DNA of 64,000 nucleotides from Geoanaerobacter sp964528055. Lineage in GTDB: Bacteria; Desulfobacterota; Desulfuromonadia; Geobacterales; DSM-12255. Each line of letters opens with the position of its first letter. Position 1 is the first letter of the stretch. Location: positions 186,001 to 250,000 of the forward strand of contig CAZGQM010000002.1 in the NCBI GenBank assembly GCA_964528055.1. Reading direction: 5' to 3'. The notes below the pieces were generated by a model. That model was given only the letters and a program-made list of their open reading frames with translations, ran no database searches and was not told the DNA's origin. The position numbers were made by a program, and so were the translations under genes. Shown here piece after piece: positions 1 to 9,750 of this stretch.

Positions 1-1803
1 ATCGGTGCCACTGAAATCATCAATAAACATAAGCCGGACGTTCTGCTGAAGGTTAATTGGGCCAATCTCAACCAGCTGGATCTTTATATCGAAAATCTTG
101 TCGATTATCTGGAACTGCTCGGATACCAAGGGCATTGGATCGGCGTCGAGGGTATGCTTTTCAGGCACCGGCACAGAAAGTCAATCGGCAAACTACCGTA
201 TTTTGTTGCTAAACCGGATAGCGGCGGATTAAAGGTTGCGATTGTAAAGCAACGCTATGATGTGTTTGGCCCGTGGCGAAGTGAGAAATATGATTTCATG
301 AACCCTTTGGATGTCCTGAAAAAATGGCCGTCCAAATACAGTTATCTGGAGATGACCCATCTGTTTCAGGCTGACTGGTTTGTGCTCCCCTTTTGCCATG
401 ATTCAAAATTAGTTCGGCAGAAAATCGATTTGCATCAGCAGACCTTTGACGACAACATGGAGAGCTTGCCGCATTCTGTTGACCTGCCTCTTAACGACTA
501 TGACGTAGTCATATCGCTTGACCCGATCCTTCGCCCTCCCCGCAACTCTGAAACGTTGTACGCCTATTTTCAGAATGAGCATCATCATAACGAATATTCA
601 CAGTCAATACGAAATCCGATGCCCGGCTACGATCTCTATCTCGATCATATGATGAAGGCTCCTGTTTGGGTATACGATCTGCCTCAGTCGGTGGCATATC
701 CTTATCCGCGGGACCCGTTTGTTGTTCGTGATAAAACTGCCGCCAAGCGGACTGATGACATCTGGTTTGACAAACGCTTCATCATGATGCTGACACATGG
801 CAACGAGGTCTTTCACGGTGGCGGTTTTGAGAATACGTTAGCCTCACTTGAGAGACGATTCCGGTCACGAGTGACATTCAGAAATCTGGATTTTGAAGAT
901 ATGACCCGCTGGGGTGATCCGCTTGATTACATGCGAGACATGGCCAAATGCACCTATTATGTTAACCTTATTGCCTGTGGTGCAGGTCAGGGATTATGCG
1001 ATGCCGCCTCCCTGGGGCTGATCTGCTTCGGATCTTCAAAGCTTCCCTATCACAAGCTGATCTGCCACCCGGTCTGTCTGTGCACAGATCTTTCCGAACT
1101 TGAATGGAAACTGTCCATGGTGAGGTGTTCAGAAGATCTCCAATCGGAGATACGTGCCTGGCAGGATGCCGCACTGTCAGATTTGATGGTAACGCAGCCA
1201 GTGCGCATTCTGCAGGCAGCAGTTGATATGAAGAAACGGCGCATATCGTCCGCTTCAGTCGGACGGGTGTCATCGACCCCGATAGTCACCGAACTCATGG
1301 TCGAGGAACTGCCGCAGGAAATTGCATTGATAAATTGTACGAAGCTGAGACAGCGTGCAGAGGCAGATTACGAAAAGGGCAATTACGAAGAGGCTGTTCA
1401 CAATTACAGGCAGGCATTGTGGTTTGATAAATCCGATCATGTGTTGTTCTATCAGCTGGCTCTTGCCAGTTATGCCTGCAAGGATAGCAAGCAGGCATTA
1501 GCAAGTGTGGCAGAGTGTCTCAAAATGAACGGCCGATTCAGACCTGCCATATCATTGCAATCTATACTACTGCGTGACGACACTCTTGAAGATGCAAATT
1601 ATACCCAATGCCGCGAAAGAATAATGTATTTGATATATAACCGTTTCGACGGCTATGACAAAGAGCTGGATAACAATCGTATTGAAAAGTACAATGCCAT
1701 CCTGGATGAGTTGCTCCATGACTACATTGCGAAGCGCGATATCACAAACCAGATTCTGATTCAGCATCATAAACTGCGCTTAAGGAGAATGGCTAATTTA
1801 TAA
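1..1803 (+). CDS. Partial FkbM-like/glycosyltransferase-like/TPR protein (5' end cut by window)
   Basis: The frame is open from base 1, so this gene starts before the window; the Met at 154 is internal. About 600 residues are visible. The first ~50 (GATEIINKHKPDVLLKVNW and on) look like the end of an FkbM-type methyltransferase domain. A middle part of ~350 residues resembles a GT-B-like transferase (CTYYVNLIACGAGQGLCDAA) but lacks a motif that fixes its family. A TPR pair follows (RAEADYEKGNYEEAVHNYRQ). It heads the flagellin-modification island and probably acts on glycans in the cytoplasm. The stop is followed by ~140 bp before the next start. Function beyond glycan modification is inferred. 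Confidence 0.6.
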   Translation: MGATEIINKHKPDVLLKVNWANLNQLDLYIENLVDYLELLGYQGHWIGVEGMLFRHRHRKSIGKLPYFVAKPDSGGLKVAIVKQRYDVFGPWRSEKYDFMNPLDVLKKWPSKYSYLEMTHLFQADWFVLPFCHDSKLVRQKIDLHQQTFDDNMESLPHSVDLPLNDYDVVISLDPILRPPRNSETLYAYFQNEHHHNEYSQSIRNPMPGYDLYLDHMMKAPVWVYDLPQSVAYPYPRDPFVVRDKTAAKRTDDIWFDKRFIMMLTHGNEVFHGGGFENTLASLERRFRSRVTFRNLDFEDMTRWGDPLDYMRDMAKCTYYVNLIACGAGQGLCDAASLGLICFGSSKLPYHKLICHPVCLCTDLSELEWKLSMVRCSEDLQSEIRAWQDAALSDLMVTQPVRILQAAVDMKKRRISSASVGRVSSTPIVTELMVEELPQEIALINCTKLRQRAEADYEKGNYEEAVHNYRQALWFDKSDHVLFYQLALASYACKDSKQALASVAECLKMNGRFRPAISLQSILLRDDTLEDANYTQCRERIMYLIYNRFDGYDKELDNNRIEKYNAILDELLHDYIAKRDITNQILIQHHKLRLRRMANL

Positions 1804-1946
1804 CAATGGCATTGTTATATCCAGCATATTGAGCGAATCAAATTGCGGACATAGTGATAAGATGGATGTTAGAGATGCAATAAAGAACTATCACGTTGTA
1901 TTCTACGCTGTATGCTGACACCATTTATGCAGAAGGAAAGCACTAT

Positions 1947-2498
1947 ATGGACGAAACGTTAAAATGTACAGCACCGTTAGTTGAATTTGGCAGAGGCACT
2001 TACTGGGGACCGAACACTAGGTTTGTTAAATATCTTTACGACGAAAAGATTGTTATCGGGAGTTTTTGCTCTATAGCTGATCAAGTTGTTATTGCCGTGG
2101 GGGGAGAACATCGGATTAACCTGGTATCAACCTGGTCATTTGATGAGATGCTGTTTAAAAGAAAAAACCAGTCACGTTCCTATAAATTCACACAAAATAC
2201 AGCCATAGGTCATGATGTCTGGATTGGATACGGTGCGTATATCAACTCTGGTGTTCAAATTGGCTCAGGCGCAGTGATCGGGGCCCAAGCGGTTGTCTTC
2301 AATGATGTGCCCCCCTATGCAGTGGTCATGGGCAACCCGGCAAAGATTGTCCGCTATCGCTTCAGTCATCGTACTGTAGAGCGTCTGCTGAAAATCGCCT
2401 GGTGGTTTTGGCCGCAAGAAGAAATAGAGAAAAACATCGACTTGTTTTATGGCCCCATTGAGGATTTTCTGGCTCGTTTTGACCCCGAAGGAGAATGA
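1947..2498 (+). CDS. CatB/VatD-like hexapeptide O-acetyltransferase
   Basis: A 183-residue left-handed beta-helix acetyltransferase of the xenobiotic (CatB/VatD) type. Hexapeptide repeats run through GHDVWIGYGAYINSGVQIGS and VIGAQAVV, ending in the usual NPAKIVRYRF signature. Such enzymes move acetyl from acetyl-CoA to a sugar or antibiotic hydroxyl; next to glycosyltransferases, sugar acetylation is the likelier role. I chose ATG 1947 because GAAGGAAAG lies just upstream; the frame stays open to a TTG at 1896, which has no comparable ribosome site. Its stop overlaps the start of the carrier-protein gene, so the two are probably translated together. Confidence 0.75.
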   Translation: MDETLKCTAPLVEFGRGTYWGPNTRFVKYLYDEKIVIGSFCSIADQVVIAVGGEHRINLVSTWSFDEMLFKRKNQSRSYKFTQNTAIGHDVWIGYGAYINSGVQIGSGAVIGAQAVVFNDVPPYAVVMGNPAKIVRYRFSHRTVERLLKIAWWFWPQEEIEKNIDLFYGPIEDFLARFDPEGE

Positions 2499-2725
2499 TG
2501 GGTATGGACAGACTCATAAGTCTTATTAAAAAATCTTTCAATATCGATTTTGATATTGACCGGAATACTCCGCTTATCAGTACCGGCTTGATTGACAGTC
2601 TGCATTTTGCCCAATTTTTGCTGGTACTTGAAAAAGAGTACGGGAAGGTTGTCAATACGCGCGATGTTGGTGCTGACAATTTTGATACACCAACTCAGAT
2701 TCAGAAATTCATCGGAAGACCATGA
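2495..2725 (+). CDS. Acyl carrier protein
   Basis: A 76-residue carrier protein. The motif GLIDSLHF gives the Asp-Ser-Leu site where phosphopantetheine is attached, at about residue 35. Its start overlaps the acetyltransferase stop and its stop overlaps the AMP-ligase start (ATGA at 2722), which marks a tight three-gene unit. AAGGAG at 2488-2493 sits too close to ATG 2495, so translation may begin at ATG 2498 or 2504 instead. It probably carries an acyl or aminoacyl group loaded by the ligase next door and delivered to a flagellin glycan. The cargo is not visible from sequence. Confidence 0.85.
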   Translation: MMGMDRLISLIKKSFNIDFDIDRNTPLISTGLIDSLHFAQFLLVLEKEYGKVVNTRDVGADNFDTPTQIQKFIGRP

Positions 2726-4350
2726 CGAATCTCTTAGATTCACATACCAACATATTTGATCTCTTTGGCTCTGTTGTCAGACAGCACGCCAGTGACCCTG
2801 CGTTCAGCTTCCTTGACGCTGATCTCAATGCCAGCGAATATTCATACCAACAATTATGGGATGCGTCGGCAGATATTGCCGGACGTTTCAGAAAACATAA
2901 TTTCAGTGAGACGACGCCAGTCGGCATTCTGTTGCGATCCCAGGAAAGTCAGGTCATCCATTATCTCGCCGCATTGTCGGCCGGATTGATACCTGCGATT
3001 CTCACTCCACCTAACCGCAAGCTGCACCGCAATATTTTTGAGGAAACCATCAGATGTCTCGTGGATAGCTGCCGATTTTCGGCAATCATAACCGATATTC
3101 ATGATCTGGATGTAGACGCAACCCTGCTGGAGCCCGGGACGCTTGACGTGGTGGGCCGGTCAGCCAAGCAGGCCGATCAGGTTGAACACACAGCAATACT
3201 TCAATTTACATCCGGGACTACCGGGGTCAAGCGTGGTGTCAGAATATCTAATGCAGCGCTTTTGGGCTCCCTGTCTGTATATGCAGATTCAATAAGGCTT
3301 GAACGTTCCGACAAAATTCTCAGCTGGTTGCCTCTTTATCATGATATGGGATTTATAGCATGCCTGAACATGCCTATAGCCCATGGCGTTCATTGTATCA
3401 TGATCAATCCGCTGGACTGGGTGACTAACCCAGGCCTGTTTCTACAAGCAGCTTCACGATATCGGGCGACTCTGAGCTGGAATCCGAATTTCGCGTATGC
3501 ATTCATGGCAGAGCAGGTTCGGGAAGAGCACCTGGACGGCGTAGATCTCTCAAGATTGAGAGGTCTGATCAATTGTGCAGAGCCGGTGACACTCGAAAGC
3601 CAGCGCCGTTTCCAGGTGCGCTTTGCCCCTTACGGGTTGCAGAGTGGCATATTTCGGGGTTGTTACGCAATGGCGGAGGCAACCTTTGCGCTGACCGATG
3701 GTAGTGAAAAAGACCCTGGGTATTTCGATTCACTGGGGCCGCTGGAATCAGATCTTGTCGTAAAACTTCCGCAGGTATCAGTTGGGCGTGCACTGCCGGA
3801 TGTTGAATTGGCTGTTGTCGACGAAAATTCGCGTATATTGGATGACCGGACTGTAGGTGAACTTTGGGTCAGATCGCCTCTTCTGTTTTCAGGCTATTAC
3901 AATAATCCTGAAGCTACGGAAGCTGTCATGCACGAGGGTTGGTACAAAACCGGAGACCTTGGTTACCGTGTTGGAGAGGAATATTATGTTTGCAGTCGCA
4001 AAAAAGATCTGCTGATTCTTAATGGAGTAAACGTTTTCCCCGATGATGTTGAAGGGTTGGTTTCTTCTGTGGTGGGAGTTATCCCCGGACGCGTAGCTGC
4101 TTTTTCGCTGTTCAGTGAGCAATTTCAAAGCGAGATGTTAATTGTGCTGGCAGAGTCTGATGTGACGGAAGCTAATAGAACCGACCTGAACATTCGGATT
4201 CGCCAGGCAATCCATGCTATGCTGCAGGTCGCAAACTTTCACGTTTACTTAAAGCCTCCAATGTGGATCGTAAAGAGCTCATCCGGCAAGATTGCCCGCC
4301 AGGCCAATAAAACCAAGTGGATCACCGAAGAAGCAAAACGATCCGCGTAG
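2722..4350 (+). CDS. AMP-dependent acyl ligase (ANL superfamily)
   Basis: A 542-residue adenylate-forming enzyme. It shows the A3 loop TSGTTGVKRGV, the A8 region YKTGDLGY, the hinge KDLLILNGVNVFPDDVEG, and the C-terminal catalytic lysine in SSGKIARQ. The A3 loop lacks the common Pro-Lys pair (it reads V-K-R-G). It should activate a carboxylic acid with ATP and load it on the carrier protein encoded just upstream, with which it overlaps by 4 bp. Length and context fit a stand-alone fatty-acyl-AMP or amino-acid ligase of a glycan acylation cassette. Substrate is unknown. Confidence 0.8.
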   Translation: MTNLLDSHTNIFDLFGSVVRQHASDPAFSFLDADLNASEYSYQQLWDASADIAGRFRKHNFSETTPVGILLRSQESQVIHYLAALSAGLIPAILTPPNRKLHRNIFEETIRCLVDSCRFSAIITDIHDLDVDATLLEPGTLDVVGRSAKQADQVEHTAILQFTSGTTGVKRGVRISNAALLGSLSVYADSIRLERSDKILSWLPLYHDMGFIACLNMPIAHGVHCIMINPLDWVTNPGLFLQAASRYRATLSWNPNFAYAFMAEQVREEHLDGVDLSRLRGLINCAEPVTLESQRRFQVRFAPYGLQSGIFRGCYAMAEATFALTDGSEKDPGYFDSLGPLESDLVVKLPQVSVGRALPDVELAVVDENSRILDDRTVGELWVRSPLLFSGYYNNPEATEAVMHEGWYKTGDLGYRVGEEYYVCSRKKDLLILNGVNVFPDDVEGLVSSVVGVIPGRVAAFSLFSEQFQSEMLIVLAESDVTEANRTDLNIRIRQAIHAMLQVANFHVYLKPPMWIVKSSSGKIARQANKTKWITEEAKRSA

Positions 4351-4381
4351 CAAGCTCTTACCATTGATTTTGAGGTAGTTT

Positions 4382-5158
4382 GTGGCAATCACGGCAGTGG
4401 AATATGCGGTATTTTCTGAGCTAAAAGCATCCCGATTGTTGCCGCCCAATCCGTCTTTTCTGGAATTGGGCGAGGCCAACTGGTATGGAGATGTGCCTTA
4501 TGAGCAGTTGAGTGATGATATCTGCAGGTATCTGGAAGAGACTGATGAGCAGATAGAGCTGCTGCAAGAACTTATCAACGTGGTGCGCGCAGAGCAACCC
4601 GCTATGCTGTGGGATGTTGCCAAGATTTTTTATCGGATATTTCTGAATTATCGCGAAATAGTGGCAATAGATTGTGGAGGGACAGAAAGGGCACTCCGGC
4701 TGGACCTGAATCAACCGGTATCTCTGGGCCGGGTATTTGATGTTGTTTATAACGGTGGTACCGCCGAACATGTTTTCAATGTATGGCAGTTTTTCAAAAC
4801 CGTTCATGATCATACCGCCAACGGTGGCTTGATGATTCACGGCGCCCCTTTCACCGGCTGGCTCGACCATGGGTTCTTCAACTTCAATCCGACCTTCTAC
4901 TGGGATTTGGCTTCTGCCAATGGATATATCATCCAGCTTTTTCTGTATACTGAGCTGAAACCGTTAAAGTTGATACGGATTGCGAAGCGTGAGCAATTGG
5001 CGGAGATGGCACAAGAAGGACAGATCGGAACTAGTTCTCATCTTTACGTTGTGTTTAAAAAACCGCAAGAAAATTTCTCATTTAGAACACCTCAGCAGGG
5101 GTATTATGCAAACACGGTTTCGGTTCAGATAATAGAAAGCTGGGACTCCTTGCGTTAG
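4382..5158 (+). CDS. SAM-methyltransferase-like protein
   Basis: A 258-residue protein starting at GTG 4382 behind TTGAGGTAG. The segment FDVVYNGGTAEHVFNVWQFF resembles motif IV-V of class I methyltransferases, where 'NxGTxEH' replaces the usual acidic motif, and DCGGTER resembles a weak motif I. It lies 31 bp after the AMP ligase and directly before a larger methyltransferase fusion. It is most likely a small-molecule or sugar methyltransferase of the modification island, but a catalytic role is not certain because motif I is degenerate. Confidence 0.55.
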   Translation: MAITAVEYAVFSELKASRLLPPNPSFLELGEANWYGDVPYEQLSDDICRYLEETDEQIELLQELINVVRAEQPAMLWDVAKIFYRIFLNYREIVAIDCGGTERALRLDLNQPVSLGRVFDVVYNGGTAEHVFNVWQFFKTVHDHTANGGLMIHGAPFTGWLDHGFFNFNPTFYWDLASANGYIIQLFLYTELKPLKLIRIAKREQLAEMAQEGQIGTSSHLYVVFKKPQENFSFRTPQQGYYANTVSVQIIESWDSLR

Positions 5159-5197
5159 TTGAATCGGTACCGAATTGCGCTAGTAAACCGGAACGAG

Positions 5198-8100
5198 ATG
5201 ATGAGTGATAAGTTATACGGGCAAGGTTTTTACAACAGCCAACTTTACGGAAGCCTTCAGTCGGCCCAGATATACCTAAACCATCTATTTTTACTATGGG
5301 GAGTTCCTAACAGTGTAGCTGATCTTGGCTGTGGGAGAGGCACCTGGTTGGCCACCTGTCGTGACCTGGGGGTCAAGCGGACGGTAGGTATTGACGGGGA
5401 TTGGAATTTACAGCAAGACATGCTTGACCCAAAGATCGAGTTCTATCCCGCTGATCTTGAAAAGCCGATTTCCCTGAAAGATGTCTTTGACCTGGCAATT
5501 TCTCTTGAGGTTGCGGAACATCTGCAGCCTGAATGTGCGGATACATTTGTCGAATCACTCACCAAGCTATCAGATGCAGTGCTTTTTGGCGCCGCATTCA
5601 CAGGGCAGCCTGGCGTCAATCACATAAATACCAGACCCCACAGTTACTGGGCGAAGAAGTTTTTGGACCGCGGATACCTACTGTTCGACCTTTTCCGCCC
5701 AACCTTTTGGAACGATGACAGGGTTGAGCCCTGCTACCGACAGAATACATTCCTTTATGTAAAACCCAGCAATAGCCTGTACCGGGCCCTTGTAAATCGT
5801 AGTATCTCATATAACCGGGATGTTGGGTTAATTGACTCTGTTCATCCGGTGATTTACATGGGGCTCCTCAATGAATTCATAAAACTGCAGCAGGTTTTGG
5901 AGGCAAGCCCGCTGGAGCATCCTCTGCAGGATCAGCAAAGTCCAGTAACTTCGATCGGAGCTTTGTCTGATAAATCTAACGATATTGGGAGTCTTATTGA
6001 AGGTGCGGAAACACAGGTCGGGTTGAACCGGTTCTTTGATGCCGCGGAAACCTACCGTCACGCTCTTGCGCAGGATCCGAATAATCCTGAATGTCTGCTC
6101 AGGTTGTCTCATCTCCTGCTGCGGATGAAATGTTATGAAGAGTCCTTTCATCATGCGCGCCATTTTCTGCGCATTGTCAACGATGTTGCCTTTGGATACT
6201 ACCTCGCCGGTCATGCTGCAAGGGAGATTGGTCGCTGGCAGGATTCACGTTCATATCTTCTGCGAGCAGTTGAGTTGGACCCTTCTCATATGTACAACCG
6301 GGTTTTGTGCTGCATGTCGGCATTTACTGTTTGCATGAATCAAGCGGAAACAGATTCAATGGTGCGTACCTACATTGATGAGCTTGATGCTCTCATTAGT
6401 TGCACAACTCTCGATACTCCTGAATCCATTGATAATGCCGTTGGTGGCATTGGTGCATTGGCTCCGTTTTTTCTCCCCTACCTAGGTTGTGATGTGAAAT
6501 CCATGCAGGCAAAATACGGTGCATGGGTCTGTTCCATCATGGCTGCTAAGTATCCAAAGTTCACCCATCCCTTATTGCAGCGCTCAGCAAACGACAAAAT
6601 TAAAATCGGCATCGTATCGAACTATTTTCATAACCATTCCAACTGGAAAATTCCGATCAAAGGCTGGCTTGAGCACCTGGACCGGGAGTTGTTTTCAATT
6701 CACTGTTTCCATACCGGCGAAATCAGCGATAATGCAACAGTATCGGCTCGTTCACTTTCCGACACTTTTCTGCAGTGCAGTGATCTTGAAGTAATTGCCA
6801 CCACAATCCGTGAACACCAGATTGATGTTCTGATCTATCCCGGGATTGGGATGGAAACTGCGACCCTAAAATTGGCAGCCTTGAGATTGGCCCCCATTCA
6901 GTGCGCTTCCTGGGGCCATCCGGTTACGACAGGCATGCCGACGGTGGACTATTATATCAGCAGCGACCTTATGGAGCCGGCTAATGGGGACGAACATTAC
7001 ACAGAAAAGCTGGTTCGACTTCCGAATTTGTCGATTTGGTATGAATCTGCCGAGCCTAAGCAGAATGCCTTGCCGGCGTTTGCGATGCCAGGGATTGAAA
7101 AGCACGACGTCATGTTTCTTTGCAGTCAGAATCTTCTTAAATATCTGCCCCGGTATGATTTTGTATTTCCCGAGATTGCCAGGCAAGTCTCTAATGCCCG
7201 TTTCGTATTCATTGCCAGCCAAGTTTCCGAGCTGACGGAGAAGTTTATGCGGAGACTTGAGCTGGCATTTCAAGACCGTGGGCTCAACGCCGCAGATCAT
7301 GTCTTGGTGATGCCGCAGCTTGGAGAGGCCGATTTTTCTGCGCTTAATGCTAGGGCAGATATTTTCCTGGATAGTATCGAGTGGTCGGGGTGTAATACGG
7401 TTTTTGAATCGCTGCCCTTCAACAAACCGATCGTTACTTTGCCAGGGTCGTTCATGCGGGGCAGGCATGCCTACGCGATCTTGAAAATGATGGGTATCGA
7501 AGAAGCGATTGTAGGAAGCGTAGAAGAGTACATCTCCGTTGCAGTGCGGTTAGCCACTGTTCGGTCATGGCGGGATGAAGTGTCCTTCAAAATATCCCAA
7601 AACAAACATAAAATTTATCAGGATCGTGCATGCATAGCTGATATGGAGAAGTTTTTTTTAAATGTAGCGGGCGGAATTCTTGGTAAGGGGACACTGCTAC
7701 ATACTATGCGTAATATGGAATCGGGTAACGCAGAAGTCTGGATAACCCGAGGAATCGCATTTTTGGAGGAGGGACAGTACGTCGAAGCTGAGGAATGTTT
7801 TCGCCGTGCAGACACATTAGCTCCTGACTCACTGAAAACGATTGTGAACCTTGGCTATGCCACGGAAATGCAGAGCCGTACCGAAGATGCGGAGGCCTTA
7901 TATCGGCGAGCGATTAAGCTAAAACCTGATTATATCGAGGCTCATCTCAGCTTGGGAAACTTACTTTATAGTCTTGGCAGGATTGGCGAAGCAGAAACGG
8001 CTTACAGATTGATAATCCGCATAAACTCTGAGTACGACAAAGCGTACTACAATCTGGGTCTTTTGCTTTATGGAATTGGGCGCCTTGATGAAGCAGAGGC

Positions 8101-9706
8101 GGCCTACCAACAGGCAATTACCCGAAACCCCAAATATGATAAGGCATACTGCAATCTTGGGATCTTGCTTAGTCAGCTCCGGCGTTTTGATGAAGCTAGG
8201 GCCGCTTACTGCCAGGCGATTACGATAACGCCACATAATGCCGAACTGCACTGTAATCTGGGGGACGTGCTTCTCAATCTTGGTCGGCTAGACGATGCTG
8301 TAGCTTCGTACCACCAGGCGATTACCATAAAACCTGAATACGCCGATGCATATAACAGTCTTGGTATTGCAGTCGGGTTGCTTTGCCGTCTTGATGAAGC
8401 CGAAAGGGCATTTCGCAAAGCAATTGCCCACAAGCCGGATTTTGTCACGGCATATAGCAATTTACTTCTGACTCTTCAATACATAGGATCATATAGCCAG
8501 GAAGAAACCTTTGTAGAGGCACTGAAATTCGGACAATATTTTGAAGATCCCTTTAAGGGCATACAGAGAAAGCGCAATAATGTCCGAGAACCAGGAAAAC
8601 GGCTGAAAGTGGGCATCGTATCGGGCAATCTCTGTGATCATCCTGTCGGTTTTTTTATAGAAGCTGTACTTCAGTATTTTGACCAGAAATCCATTGAACT
8701 TTACGCGTATGCAAATCAAATGGAGAATGATGCGCTAGGCGAACGTGTCAAAGCATATTTTGCAGAGTGGCTCTTTGTTAAAGATATGTCTGATGAAAAT
8801 TTGGCATCACGTATCAGTGATGACGGTATTGATATTTTGATTGATCTCGCGGGTCATACTGCAGGTAACCGGATACGTTTATTTGTTTACAAACCGTCTC
8901 CAGTGCAGGTGACTTGGTTGGGGTATCCAAATACTACCGGTCTGAGTTCAATTGATTACATACTGGCAGACCCTATTACCGTCCCTGCTAATGAAGAAAA
9001 GTTTTACTCGGAGAAAATATGGCGCCTGCCGGATACCTATATTTGCTTTACGCCCCCTGATTTTAACCTTGAGATAAACTCGCTACCGGCAGTGGAAAAC
9101 GGATATATCACCTTTGGCTATTTTAATAATCCGGTGAAAATTACCAATGAGGCAATCGCCTGTTGGGCAGAAATAATGCGTGCCGTACCTAATTCAAAGC
9201 TGCTACTGAAGATCAGGCAACGTCTAGATAACGCAATTTCACTATGTGATTTTTTTCGACACCGCTTTTTAATGCATGGTATTGACCCGGCACGTTTGTG
9301 CTTTGAAGGAGCAATGAGCTCCCGTCAAGAGCTTATAACATCCTACCGGCAGGTAGATATTGCATTGGATCCTTTTCCGTATAACGGTACTACAACAACG
9401 TGCGAAGCCGCCTGGATGGGGGTTCCTACCCTTACAGTAAAGATGCCGAGAGGGATATACAGTTATAATGGTGAACTGATTATGAGATCGGTCGGTTTGG
9501 CGGATTGGGTGGCAGATTCAGTTGAGGGATACATTGAAACAGCCCGGAAGATGACTATGGATATACCTCAACTCATTAAAATACGGGCAGGTTTACGGGA
9601 ACAACTGCTTGACTCACCTTTGTGCGATGCCCCCAAATTTGCCAATAACCTGGAATTGGCTTTGAGAGGCATGTGGCAGCAATGGTGCCTGCAAGCGCAT
9701 CCATAA
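5198..9706 (+). CDS. Methyltransferase-TPR-OGT-TPR-OGT fusion glycosyltransferase
   Basis: A ~1500-residue multidomain protein. Counting from the upstream TTG at 5159: a class I methyltransferase (motif I VADLGCGRGTW near residue 53; EVAEHLQPE), a TPR block (~275-390), a SPINDLY/OGT-like domain (~480-830; IKIGIVSNYFHNH, PIQCASWGHPVTTGMPTVDY), six or more TPRs (~860-1110), and a second OGT-like domain (~1150-1510; PVQVTWLGYPNTTGLSSIDY). OGT-type enzymes put GlcNAc-like sugars on Ser/Thr of proteins. Location before a flagellin gene suggests flagellin as the acceptor. ATG 5198 or 5201 is preferred over the TTG that abuts the previous stop, though the ribosome site is weak. Confidence 0.75.
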   Translation: MMSDKLYGQGFYNSQLYGSLQSAQIYLNHLFLLWGVPNSVADLGCGRGTWLATCRDLGVKRTVGIDGDWNLQQDMLDPKIEFYPADLEKPISLKDVFDLAISLEVAEHLQPECADTFVESLTKLSDAVLFGAAFTGQPGVNHINTRPHSYWAKKFLDRGYLLFDLFRPTFWNDDRVEPCYRQNTFLYVKPSNSLYRALVNRSISYNRDVGLIDSVHPVIYMGLLNEFIKLQQVLEASPLEHPLQDQQSPVTSIGALSDKSNDIGSLIEGAETQVGLNRFFDAAETYRHALAQDPNNPECLLRLSHLLLRMKCYEESFHHARHFLRIVNDVAFGYYLAGHAAREIGRWQDSRSYLLRAVELDPSHMYNRVLCCMSAFTVCMNQAETDSMVRTYIDELDALISCTTLDTPESIDNAVGGIGALAPFFLPYLGCDVKSMQAKYGAWVCSIMAAKYPKFTHPLLQRSANDKIKIGIVSNYFHNHSNWKIPIKGWLEHLDRELFSIHCFHTGEISDNATVSARSLSDTFLQCSDLEVIATTIREHQIDVLIYPGIGMETATLKLAALRLAPIQCASWGHPVTTGMPTVDYYISSDLMEPANGDEHYTEKLVRLPNLSIWYESAEPKQNALPAFAMPGIEKHDVMFLCSQNLLKYLPRYDFVFPEIARQVSNARFVFIASQVSELTEKFMRRLELAFQDRGLNAADHVLVMPQLGEADFSALNARADIFLDSIEWSGCNTVFESLPFNKPIVTLPGSFMRGRHAYAILKMMGIEEAIVGSVEEYISVAVRLATVRSWRDEVSFKISQNKHKIYQDRACIADMEKFFLNVAGGILGKGTLLHTMRNMESGNAEVWITRGIAFLEEGQYVEAEECFRRADTLAPDSLKTIVNLGYATEMQSRTEDAEALYRRAIKLKPDYIEAHLSLGNLLYSLGRIGEAETAYRLIIRINSEYDKAYYNLGLLLYGIGRLDEAEAAYQQAITRNPKYDKAYCNLGILLSQLRRFDEARAAYCQAITITPHNAELHCNLGDVLLNLGRLDDAVASYHQAITIKPEYADAYNSLGIAVGLLCRLDEAERAFRKAIAHKPDFVTAYSNLLLTLQYIGSYSQEETFVEALKFGQYFEDPFKGIQRKRNNVREPGKRLKVGIVSGNLCDHPVGFFIEAVLQYFDQKSIELYAYANQMENDALGERVKAYFAEWLFVKDMSDENLASRISDDGIDILIDLAGHTAGNRIRLFVYKPSPVQVTWLGYPNTTGLSSIDYILADPITVPANEEKFYSEKIWRLPDTYICFTPPDFNLEINSLPAVENGYITFGYFNNPVKITNEAIACWAEIMRAVPNSKLLLKIRQRLDNAISLCDFFRHRFLMHGIDPARLCFEGAMSSRQELITSYRQVDIALDPFPYNGTTTTCEAAWMGVPTLTVKMPRGIYSYNGELIMRSVGLADWVADSVEGYIETARKMTMDIPQLIKIRAGLREQLLDSPLCDAPKFANNLELALRGMWQQWCLQAHP

Positions 9707-9750
9707 TATCGGAAGTGTATGTGCGACATCAAATATTTAGCCCCTGACCA

